Of a DNA stretch of 44,289 bases, positions 16,995 to 24,292 are shown in pieces. The first letter of the stretch is position 1, and every line of letters begins with the position of its first letter. Where the stretch lies: the NCBI GenBank assembly GCA_020161295.1, contig JAIUOA010000020.1, positions 1 to 44,289 of the forward strand, read 5' to 3'. The notes beneath the pieces were generated by a model. The model was not told the origin of the DNA. It did no database searches and saw nothing but the letters and a program-made list of their open reading frames with translations. The position numbers and the translations under genes are program-made. The DNA comes from Bacillota bacterium. Its GTDB lineage: Bacteria > Bacillota > Clostridia > Peptostreptococcales > Acidaminobacteraceae.

Positions 16995-17069
16995 GAATCG
17001 TTTGGCAAACTGCTCGAAAGGGCAGGACGCAAAGTTTGAAGTCTAAGGCATCAACTGCTATGACCGTTC
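16995..17069 (+). promoter_or_regulatory. c-di-GMP-I (GEMM) riboswitch aptamer
   Basis: All hallmark elements are present in order. GGCAAA is followed by a hairpin CTGCTC-GAAA-GGGCAG (17010-17025) with its GNRA tetraloop, then GGACGCAAAG (17025-17034), then GTCTAAGGC and CTGCTATGACC, the tetraloop-receptor side. An outer stem GAATCGTT (16995-17002) pairs with GACCGTTC (17062-17069). The class binds cyclic di-GMP. It is followed at once by a terminator, so control is by transcription attenuation of the pilus genes. AGTTTGAA (17033-17040) could pair with TTCAACT (17067-17073) as an antiterminator. That would make c-di-GMP repressive, but the sign of control cannot be settled by eye. Confidence 0.92.
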
Positions 17070-17100
17070 AACTGCAGTATTTAATGCTGCAGTTTTTTTT
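17070..17100 (+). terminator. Riboswitch expression-platform terminator
   Basis: AACTGCAGTAT (17070-17080) pairs with ATGCTGCAGTT (17084-17094) around a 3-base loop, and eight Ts run through the end. It abuts the 3' strand of the riboswitch closing stem. Confidence 0.9.
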
Positions 17101-17179
17101 ATCCTAATATGTATATAATTGTCATCTTAGAATAAAGCAAAATTGTCATTGACAGATAAGTCAAAATACCCAAATCCTC

Positions 17180-17209
17180 TGGACTTAAGGTTATACTTAA
17201 AATAGTCCA
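17180..17209 (+). repeat. Stem-loop between the attenuator and pilB
   Basis: TGGACT (17180-17185) pairs with AGTCCA (17204-17209), with TTAAG/CTTAA as an offset inner stem. It lies 13 bases before the pilB ribosome site AAGGAG. The surrounding leader (17101-17231) also holds a TGTCA-T-TGACA palindrome (17144-17154). No function is assigned. Confidence 0.35.
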
Positions 17210-17231
17210 CGAAGGTTTTTTAAGGAGTTAT

Positions 17232-18926
17232 ATGAAGTATAAATTGCGTTTAGGGGACATACTTGTTCGTAATAATGTCATCTCAGAAGAACAATTAGTA
17301 AAAGCATTGGAACTACAGAGAGGCACCGGACAAAAGCTCGGCAGTGTTTTAATCACACAGGGCTGGCTAAATGAAGAGCAGCTTTATCGCGTATTAGAGG
17401 AACAATTCCAAATTCCTTTTATCGATATTAATAACACCTATATCGACCCAAAGGTTCCGAAGCTGATCGGAGAAACACTTGCAAGAAAGCATATGGCGAT
17501 TCCTATTAAACTGGAAAAAAATCGTTTGACAGTTGCCATGGTGGATCCTTTGGATATTATCGCCAAGGATGATATTAGAATCATTACTGGCTTAGAGCTC
17601 GACATCGTCATCAGCGCACAGCAGGATATCGCCAGAGCCATCAACCGGTATTACGATTCAACCGAAAAGGCAGAGCGCGCAGTTGAAGACTATAAAGCCC
17701 AATCCGATTTCGTAGATGAAGAATCCAGTGAAGAGGATGCGGATGTCACAAACGCACCGATGGTACGCCTCGTCAACACCATCATCGCCCAAGCGGTTAA
17801 AAGCAAGGCGTCGGATATTCACATCGAACCCTATGAACGAAATGTTCGTATTCGCTATCGTATTGACGGCGAACTTAGAGAGGTGATGACGCCTGCGAAA
17901 TCCACACATTCGGCCATTGTTACCCGTATCAAAATCATGGGTAAGATGAACATCTCAGAAAAGCGTCTACCTCAGGACGGCCGAGTAGAAACCACGATCG
18001 AAGGCCTCCCGATCGACATGCGGATTTCCATTTTGCCCACCGTTTACGGTGAAAAAATTGTTATTCGTCTGTTAGATAGAAGCGCTTTGGTGGTAAATAA
18101 AGAAGAGCTGGGCTTTACCCAACATAATATGGAGCAGCTTAATCGCATTATGAAGGTACCTGAGGGCATCATTCTCGTCACTGGTCCGACAGGCAGTGGT
18201 AAGACGACGACGCTCTATTCGATATTAAAGGAGCTTAACCGTGAAAACAAAAATATTATTACGGTTGAGGACCCGGTAGAATATCGTCTGGAAGGCATTA
18301 ATCAAGTGCAGGTTAATAATAAAGCGGGGCTTACCTTCGCTAACGGCCTTCGTGCTATCCTGCGTCAGGACCCCGACATCGTCATGGTAGGGGAAATCCG
18401 GGATGCTGAAACGGCAGAAATCGCTGTCAGGGCAGCCATCACAGGGCATATCGTACTCTCCACCATCCATACCAACGACAGTGTTAGCACCATCTCGCGA
18501 CTAGTGGATATGGGGATTGAGCATTATCTGGTCAGTTCGGCCACAGTGGGCATAATCGCGCAGCGACTCGTAAAAAAGGTGTGTGTCAAATGCAAAACCC
18601 ATCATCAAGCCACGATTGAAGAGCTTCGCATGCTAAATCTCCCTGAGTCAGAATCCATCGAAATCGCGAAAGGGACAGGCTGTAACACCTGTGGAAATAC
18701 GGGATATTTAGGCAGAACTGCCATCCACGAGGTGCTCGTCATCGACGGCGAAATACGAAATATGATCGCTCAGAAGGCCGATATAGAAGTCATCAAGCAA
18801 AGGGCGATTCAAAAGGGATTAACCACGCTTAATGAAACGTGTCGCCTCTTAGTAAAACAAGGAGTTACCACAGTAGAAGAAATGCTACGCATGACCTTTA
18901 ATTTTGATGAAATAATGGAAAAGTAG
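17232..18926 (+). CDS. pilB: Type IV pilus assembly ATPase PilB with MshEN domain
   Basis: A 564-residue cytoplasmic hexameric ATPase that powers pilus extension. The N terminus is an MshEN/T2SSE-N domain with two tandem motifs, KLRLGDILVRNNVISEEQL and KLGSVLITQGWLNEEQL (about 4-55), of the type that binds c-di-GMP in MshE and some PilB proteins. A GspE core follows with Walker A GPTGSGKTTT (about 317-326), an Asp box, Walker B region DPDIVMVGEIRD, a His box, and a C4 zinc motif CVKC...CNTC. It is the first gene after the riboswitch, so c-di-GMP may act both on its mRNA and on its product. Start: ATG behind AAGGAG. Length and motifs are complete. Confidence 0.95.
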   Translation: MKYKLRLGDILVRNNVISEEQLVKALELQRGTGQKLGSVLITQGWLNEEQLYRVLEEQFQIPFIDINNTYIDPKVPKLIGETLARKHMAIPIKLEKNRLTVAMVDPLDIIAKDDIRIITGLELDIVISAQQDIARAINRYYDSTEKAERAVEDYKAQSDFVDEESSEEDADVTNAPMVRLVNTIIAQAVKSKASDIHIEPYERNVRIRYRIDGELREVMTPAKSTHSAIVTRIKIMGKMNISEKRLPQDGRVETTIEGLPIDMRISILPTVYGEKIVIRLLDRSALVVNKEELGFTQHNMEQLNRIMKVPEGIILVTGPTGSGKTTTLYSILKELNRENKNIITVEDPVEYRLEGINQVQVNNKAGLTFANGLRAILRQDPDIVMVGEIRDAETAEIAVRAAITGHIVLSTIHTNDSVSTISRLVDMGIEHYLVSSATVGIIAQRLVKKVCVKCKTHHQATIEELRMLNLPESESIEIAKGTGCNTCGNTGYLGRTAIHEVLVIDGEIRNMIAQKADIEVIKQRAIQKGLTTLNETCRLLVKQGVTTVEEMLRMTFNFDEIMEK

Positions 18927-18974
18927 GATACGTTTTCTTAAATAATTTTAAATAAATGCCGATGAGGATACTAT

Positions 18975-20033
18975 ATGGAAATATTAGAATTACTCGCGAA
19001 AGCCATCGAACTGAAAGCATCAGATTTGCATCTTACCGTCGCCTCTCCTCCCATCATCAGGGTTAATGGTAAGCTGGAGAAGCTCACAGACACACGCATG
19101 CTACCAGAAGTTACGCAGCGTATTATCCATCAAATGCTCACTGTAGATCAAATTAACACCTTTGAAAACAAAGGTGAGCTTGACTTCTCATATTCGTATC
19201 CAGGACTTGGGCGTTTTAGGGTAAATGTCTATAAGCAGCGGGGAAGCTATTCCATGGCCCTTCGCGTGGTCTCACTATCTGTGCCTACCATGGAAGCGCT
19301 TAAGCTCCCGGTGATATTAAAGGATTTGGCCATGAAGCAAAGAGGCCTGATCCTCGTTACTGGTCCTACAGGAAGTGGTAAATCCACGACACTGGCTTCC
19401 ATGATCGATTATATGAACCATCTTAGAAGTGACCATATCATCACCATAGAAGACCCCATCGAGTACCTGCATAAGCACGATAAAAGCGTCATCAACCAAC
19501 GTGAAATCGGAAATGATTCCCATAGCTTCGCAAATGCATTAAGAGCCGCCTTACGACAGGATCCAGATGTTATTTTAGTAGGTGAGATGCGGGACTTGGA
19601 AACGATTTCCACCGCAATCACAGCGGCTGAAACGGGTCACCTCGTCCTGTCGACACTGCATACAGTGGGTGCGGCTAAAACTGTAGACCGTATCATCGAC
19701 GTTTTTCCACCTCACCAGCAGCAGCAGGTTCGTATTCAGTTAGCCTCAGTGGTTGAGGCGGTGATTTCACAGCAAATTATCCCGAAAGCAGACGGTACAG
19801 GTCGCGTGGCGGCATTCGAAATTATGGTTGCCAATACTGCCATTAGGAATCTCATTAGAGAGGGAAAATCCCATCAAATACAAACTGTCATACAGACCGG
19901 GGTTCAGCAAGGCATGGTCACCATGGACAGCAGCCTTTTAGACCTTTATCGTAAACGCATCATCGATTTGTCATCACTTAAAAAATATGCTGTGGACCTC
20001 GATGCCGTGATGAAGCAGGTTGGATATTTATAA
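18975..20033 (+). CDS. pilT: Pilus retraction ATPase PilT (first copy)
   Basis: A 352-residue ATPase of the PilT group, which disassembles pilin to retract the filament and drive twitching. It has the PilT N-terminal fold (LELLAKAIELKASDLHLTV), Walker A GPTGSGKSTT (about 129-138), Walker B DPDVILVGEMRD, the His box TGHLVLSTLHT and the retraction signature AIRNLIREGK. It follows pilB by 48 bases with a GAGGA ribosome site. A second PilT (25858) lies in the same locus and differs in Walker A (GCGK) and in much of the C-terminal part. Confidence 0.93.
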   Translation: MEILELLAKAIELKASDLHLTVASPPIIRVNGKLEKLTDTRMLPEVTQRIIHQMLTVDQINTFENKGELDFSYSYPGLGRFRVNVYKQRGSYSMALRVVSLSVPTMEALKLPVILKDLAMKQRGLILVTGPTGSGKSTTLASMIDYMNHLRSDHIITIEDPIEYLHKHDKSVINQREIGNDSHSFANALRAALRQDPDVILVGEMRDLETISTAITAAETGHLVLSTLHTVGAAKTVDRIIDVFPPHQQQQVRIQLASVVEAVISQQIIPKADGTGRVAAFEIMVANTAIRNLIREGKSHQIQTVIQTGVQQGMVTMDSSLLDLYRKRIIDLSSLKKYAVDLDAVMKQVGYL

Positions 20034-20085
20034 TTAATATATTATTTTCGATAGAAACGGGTATAAATAACTAGGGGGAATCATT

Positions 20086-21303
20086 ATGGTTAATGTTTAT
20101 AGGTGTAAAGAAATCGACCTTAAGGGTCGTGTAATCGAAACCGTATACCGTGGTGAGACGAAGGGAGAAATCATTAGCCTAATTCGTTCCAAAGGTCATT
20201 CACCGGTTTCTGTGACGATGGAAGAAGAAAAGGGAAAAGATCTGCTTCAGATGGAGCTTTTCCAGAAACGTGTAAAAACAAACGACATCGCAATCTTCTG
20301 CAAACAATTACATACCATGTTAAACGCAGGTATGCCGCTACTTACGGCGCTCGACGTCTTAGGTGCGCAAACTGAGAATCCTAAGCTCGCCACTACAGTA
20401 AAGGCCATGGCCACTCAGGTACAAAAGGGCGACGTGCTTTCCAAAGCCATGCATCAGTATCCGAAGGTGTTTCCTTCACTGCTCGTCAACATGGTTGAAG
20501 CGGGCGAGCTCACGGGTAACCTCGATAACGTGCTCTTAAAAATGTCGGAGCATTATACAAAAGAAAATAAAATCAACTCTAAAGTGAAAAGCGCCATGAT
20601 GTACCCGATGATTCTCAGCATTCTTGTAATAGTGGTCGTGGTATTCATGCTGACGTTTGTACTGCCTACCTTCGTAGGGATGCTGGATTCAGCAGGTGCT
20701 GAGCTGCCACTGCCGACGAAAATCGTCATCGGACTCAGCGATGCCCTTAAGAGCTACTGGTACCTATTCATCGCGGCAATCGTGGGTTTAGTGATTATGC
20801 TACGCAGCGTCATGAAGAGCGTCGAGGGAAGACGGTTTTTCCATAAGCTACAGCTGAGAATTCCCGTGCTTAAAACCTCCATCGCTAAAATCGCCACCTC
20901 GCGATTCACCAGAACGCTATCCACGCTTCTGGCCAGTGGTATCCCCATCATTCAGGCGCTGGGCACTGCAGCTAACGTCACAGGCAACCAAGTGGTCATC
21001 GATGGCATAGAGGTGGTTTCAGAGGACATTAAGAAAGGCATCGTGCTTAGCTCGTTACTCAAAAAAGTCGGCGTATTCCCGCCCATGGTCATCTCCATGG
21101 TGAACATCGGTGAAGAGTCAGGAGCGCTGGAGGAAATGCTGGATAAGACAGCTGACTTCTACGACGAAGAGCTGGACGCCGCTATTTCAAAGTTGATTTC
21201 GTTAATTGAGCCACTGATGATCGTCGTGATGGCTTTGATTATAGGTTTTATTGTGATTGCCATGATTCTACCAATGTTCGATATGTATTCGACCATGTCA
21301 TAA
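20086..21303 (+). CDS. pilC: Type IV pilus inner-membrane platform protein PilC
   Basis: A 405-residue GspF/PilC-family platform protein that couples the ATPases to pilin insertion. Two T2SSF repeats are visible: the first begins near ...FCKQLHTMLNAGMPLLTALD (about 67-88) and the second near ...SRFTRTLSTLLASGIPIIQAL. Three membrane helices lie at about 170-190, 220-240 and 375-397. It follows pilT by 52 bases with a GGGGGA ribosome site and precedes pilA. The length is standard. Confidence 0.93.
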   Translation: MVNVYRCKEIDLKGRVIETVYRGETKGEIISLIRSKGHSPVSVTMEEEKGKDLLQMELFQKRVKTNDIAIFCKQLHTMLNAGMPLLTALDVLGAQTENPKLATTVKAMATQVQKGDVLSKAMHQYPKVFPSLLVNMVEAGELTGNLDNVLLKMSEHYTKENKINSKVKSAMMYPMILSILVIVVVVFMLTFVLPTFVGMLDSAGAELPLPTKIVIGLSDALKSYWYLFIAAIVGLVIMLRSVMKSVEGRRFFHKLQLRIPVLKTSIAKIATSRFTRTLSTLLASGIPIIQALGTAANVTGNQVVIDGIEVVSEDIKKGIVLSSLLKKVGVFPPMVISMVNIGEESGALEEMLDKTADFYDEELDAAISKLISLIEPLMIVVMALIIGFIVIAMILPMFDMYSTMS

Positions 21304-21380
21304 GTAGTGTTAAGGCAACGCATTAAAATAAATCGCACACATGTGCAAAGATACTTATTAAGTTAAGGAGGAAGAAAGAC

Positions 21381-21752
21381 ATGATGAAAGCTCTTAAAAA
21401 GAGAAGAAAGGGCGGGTTCACCCTTATTGAACTGATCGTCGTTATCGCTATTTTGGGGATTTTGGCAGCGATAGCAATTCCGAGGTTCAATGGAGTTACT
21501 TCTGGAGCTGACGCAGCAGCAATTGAAGCATCTGCAAGAACAATTGCAAGTGCAGTTACTATGGCGCAAACAAACGCCAATAGTGCAACTGTTGCTGATA
21601 CAGCTATCGAAGCTTACCTTTCAGGAATTGATTTAACAGTTTCTGCAGATGAAGCAGCTGCAAATACTGCTAGTGGATCAAAAAAATGGGCAGTTGTACT
21701 TGATCCGTTAACTATTCATTACAATGGTGCAAAAGTAGTATTTACACCATAA
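21381..21752 (+). CDS. pilA: Major type IV pilin PilA
   Basis: A 123-residue prepilin. The class III signal has a basic leader ending in KGG, cleavage before FTLIELIVVIAILGILAAIAIPRF, and Glu5 of the mature protein is present. The mature pilin of about 111 residues is small, Ala- and Thr-rich and without cysteines, so it lacks the disulfide D-region of proteobacterial pilins, as is usual in Clostridia. The start is set by AAGGAGG (21365-21371); an adjacent second ATG is possible. Its position after pilB-pilT-pilC and the long structured gap after it suggest higher expression than the downstream genes. It is taken as the major subunit from its place and shortness. Confidence 0.9.
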   Translation: MMKALKKRRKGGFTLIELIVVIAILGILAAIAIPRFNGVTSGADAAAIEASARTIASAVTMAQTNANSATVADTAIEAYLSGIDLTVSADEAAANTASGSKKWAVVLDPLTIHYNGAKVVFTP

Positions 21753-21768
21753 GAGTGTACAGCTTATA

Positions 21769-21877
21769 GGTGTCAGGTACCTAATCAGAAGATACTTTGG
21801 TGTTTATTCTGAAACCTAGTTAAATGAGTGACTTTAAATATGAATTTGAGGTTATTTCCTAAACGGTACCTGGTACC
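21769..21877 (+). repeat. Imperfect inverted repeat bracketing about 85 bases (REP/RAYT-like remnant?)
   Basis: GGTGTCAGGTACC (21769-21781) and GGTACCTGGTACC (21865-21877) are inverted copies matching at 10 of 13 bases. GGTGTCAGGTACC-type ends are often seen around REP-associated Y1 transposase elements. No transposase is present, so at most this is a remnant. Confidence 0.35.
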
Positions 21878-21883
21878 TTGATA

Positions 21884-21912
21884 GCCGAAAGGATAGAAAA
21901 TATCCTTTCGGC
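21884..21912 (+). repeat. Perfect 12-bp hairpin after pilA
   Basis: GCCGAAAGGATA pairs exactly with TATCCTTTCGGC around GAAAA. No T tract follows, so it is more likely an mRNA-stabilising or processing stem than a Rho-independent terminator. Confidence 0.6.
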
Positions 21913-21921
21913 AATATACAT

Positions 21922-22045
21922 AAACGATATAAAATGGTATCCTCAAGGGCAGTCATTTTCGTTCTTGGAGTATCGTTTTATTTAACTAAATAATATGCAT
22001 GATACTAGGTTGAGCATTTATGTTTGTCCACTATTAAACCTAGTA
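21922..22045 (+). repeat. Two further inverted repeats in the pilA-minor pilin gap
   Basis: AAACGATA (21922-21929) pairs with TATCGTTT (21971-21978), and TACTAGGTT (22003-22011) pairs with AACCTAGTA (22037-22045). AAACCTAGT also occurs directly repeated at 21812-21820. With the preceding entries these fill most of the 391-base gap; no open reading frame of note or clear promoter was found in it. Confidence 0.5.
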
Positions 22046-22143
22046 ATATCTATTCTGTAGTGGTACAACGTTTATTCAATTCTATATATGTACAAAAATG
22101 ATTAAATTAAAAATGAGATTGAATTGAGATTTGAGGTGGTTAA

Positions 22144-22602
22144 ATGGTTTTTCAAAAAAAAGTAATTAGAAACGAACAAGGTGTTGCGATGATATGGGCG
22201 TTGATACTATTTACGATGATTACCATATTAACTTTTTCTTCATTTTTAGTTTTAAGACAGGACATGTTCGAGACAACGCAACAAGAGTTACGATTGAGAA
22301 CTTATTACATTGCTATGTCAGGTATTGAGCTGACTTATGGTATGTTATATGACGATGATAATAGAGAAGATATTGTTGAATCGATAATGGATGGAGGTCC
22401 AATATCAGATGTTATCCCTATCATGATTGACGGTAATCAAGTCGGAACAGCAACAGTAACAATATCTCGTGTTTTTCTAGATGATGTTGATTGGATGAGA
22501 GTAGTGTCAGTTGGCCAGCTTCAGGGAGAGTCAGTAAGGGCTACTACGGCTATGAGAATTAATGAAAAAAAACCAGATCAATTCATTAAAGAGCAGAATT
22601 GA
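22144..22602 (+). CDS. PilX-like minor pilin
   Basis: A 152-residue protein whose N terminus fits the PilX/GspK-type prepilin leader: basic start, NEQG, then VAMIWALILFTMITILTFSSFLVL split at the Gly, with no Glu5. The segment after the helix, TYYIAMSGIELTYGML, matches the PilX-family pattern (AxxAAxSGIE). It likely caps the filament or primes assembly with the two large prepilins behind it. The ribosome site is GAGGTGG; the stop lies 20 bases before the next start. Base usage is clearly AT-richer than pilB-pilT-pilC, as in the following two genes. Confidence 0.75.
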   Translation: MVFQKKVIRNEQGVAMIWALILFTMITILTFSSFLVLRQDMFETTQQELRLRTYYIAMSGIELTYGMLYDDDNREDIVESIMDGGPISDVIPIMIDGNQVGTATVTISRVFLDDVDWMRVVSVGQLQGESVRATTAMRINEKKPDQFIKEQN

Positions 22603-22622
22603 TAGAAGGTGAGGTGTCAATA

Positions 22623-24278
22623 ATGAAAAAAACAATTAATGGTTTCACACTAATTGAATTGATATTGACAATTGTGTTAATCTCATTGGTTATTACTGTT
22701 AGTGTCAACATGATGACTTTTGCAAACAGAACGCATCGCATAACAGTTGATGAGTATGACCTTCAATCTGCAATAAGATTAGCAGCTGAATCAACAAATA
22801 ATATTGTTAGATACTCAAAAGCAGTGTTTGCGGTTCCTGACACTTTCGTTAATTATGCAAGTAATATGGATTCGGGTTGGAACTATTTTATGGTTTCCTC
22901 AGATCGAAAAAAAATAGTTCGAATGGAATACGATGCTGATACAGATAGCCATTTAGAAGTTGTTGTAGTTCCAGAAAGGCCTAACATATTATATGAGATG
23001 ACTTTTGCCAAAGATGAAACAGCTAATTCGGATTCTGTTATGAAATTTGAAATAATAGCAATGATCGTAGATAATGATCAGAATGTCATCGATAAGAAAG
23101 TTGAAATTTCATCTGTTGTCGAGTCTGTGAATGCAATGCAAATCGTAGACAAAGGGAGTGCGGTTTCTCCGGCAGTGGCTCTTGCTTTTAGATCTGATGG
23201 CCAAACCCAAGGACAAGGGAAGAATCAAATTGCCTATGTCACAATAATTATTGATGTATCTGGAAGTATGAATAAATCACCTGAGGGTGAGGGATATAAT
23301 AATGTTGAAGATGTAAACGCAAAAATCAAGCATGTAAGAAAGGCATTAACTGGAGATGATGACGAGAATGGAATTATTAACCAATTTTCAGAAGAAGAGA
23401 ACGTCTTTGTTTCATTGGTTCCATTTTCATCAACTGCTAATTACCCAGAACCGACAGAATACACAACAGGCACGGAAAGACATTTAATTTTTGAACCTTA
23501 CAAAGCAACCGATGAGCAAACTTTGATTAATACAGCAAATGCAATAATTGCTAGTGGTGGTACGAACACGGGTGATGCGCTTAGGCAGGCCTATTACTTG
23601 CATCAAGATTTCAGAACCAGAATGAACATTCCCATTGAAACTCAGGTTTATCATTATATGATTATGCTAGTAGATGGTGAGACAACTTACGAAATTCGAA
23701 CAGGTAACTATGTTGATAATGGTTGGTATAGATTCTATGACGACAGAACCATTTCATCAGGAAATGAAAGATACTATTATGATGATTATAGATGGCGAAA
23801 TTCTTGGGACTTTTCTTCAACGGGTTATTATTCAGAACGTGGGAATATTAGTGATTTCACGCCAACATCAAAACCTTACAATTTGATATCTGAAATTCTA
23901 GTCGATAGTTGGCGCACTGGTAGAAGGAATAATTATGTCTATCACTATCAGTATGAACGGTATTATGGTGAGAAAGCAGATGATTCATATGGCTATGACC
24001 GTACAGGAGATGGTAATACCATAATCAATCCTAGCCAGTATGTAAATACGATTGGTGCTTTGATAGAATCTTCTTCAGATCCTATAAAGAGTTATATAAT
24101 CGGATATGGAACTGATTTGAGTACTCATATTGATTCAATAGGTAGTGCAATTGGTACCGATGAAGATAAGATCTATGCATATGATGATGAGGGCTTTAAT
24201 CTACAAGAGGTTTTCAGAAATATTGCAAATGATATAATGGCTGACTTTTGGCTATTAACAGGACCTCAAATTAATTGA
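22623..24278 (+). CDS. Prepilin with von Willebrand factor A domain (modular tip adhesin)
   Basis: The ATG at 22623, behind AGGTGAGG, is chosen over the in-frame TTG at 22599; this gives a short prepilin leader MKKTING cut before FTLIELILTIVLISLV. About 551 residues. A pilin-like part runs to about residue 195. A vWA domain begins at VTIIIDVSGSM (MIDAS DxSxS about 212-216), with GGTNTGDAL supplying the Thr (about 311-319) and LVDGETT the last Asp (about 350). An aromatic- and Arg-rich insertion (about 365-455) interrupts the domain, which resumes at SYIIGYGTDL. MIDAS vWA domains bind protein ligands through a divalent metal. Streptococcus sanguinis PilB is a comparable modular pilin. A role at the pilus tip in adhesion is inferred. 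Confidence 0.88.
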   Translation: MKKTINGFTLIELILTIVLISLVITVSVNMMTFANRTHRITVDEYDLQSAIRLAAESTNNIVRYSKAVFAVPDTFVNYASNMDSGWNYFMVSSDRKKIVRMEYDADTDSHLEVVVVPERPNILYEMTFAKDETANSDSVMKFEIIAMIVDNDQNVIDKKVEISSVVESVNAMQIVDKGSAVSPAVALAFRSDGQTQGQGKNQIAYVTIIIDVSGSMNKSPEGEGYNNVEDVNAKIKHVRKALTGDDDENGIINQFSEEENVFVSLVPFSSTANYPEPTEYTTGTERHLIFEPYKATDEQTLINTANAIIASGGTNTGDALRQAYYLHQDFRTRMNIPIETQVYHYMIMLVDGETTYEIRTGNYVDNGWYRFYDDRTISSGNERYYYDDYRWRNSWDFSSTGYYSERGNISDFTPTSKPYNLISEILVDSWRTGRRNNYVYHYQYERYYGEKADDSYGYDRTGDGNTIINPSQYVNTIGALIESSSDPIKSYIIGYGTDLSTHIDSIGSAIGTDEDKIYAYDDEGFNLQEVFRNIANDIMADFWLLTGPQIN

Positions 24279-24292
24279 TGAAGGTGAAGCAG

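Noticed and set aside
16884..17231. A small protein-coding gene in the riboswitch region
   Set aside because: No frame has a start with a ribosome site and useful length; RNA structure explains the region.
21769..21877. Intact insertion sequence or REP element
   Set aside because: Only an imperfect end pair is present, with no transposase gene and no visible target duplication.
21884..21912. Rho-independent terminator after pilA
   Set aside because: The stem is perfect but no T tract follows, so termination cannot be claimed.
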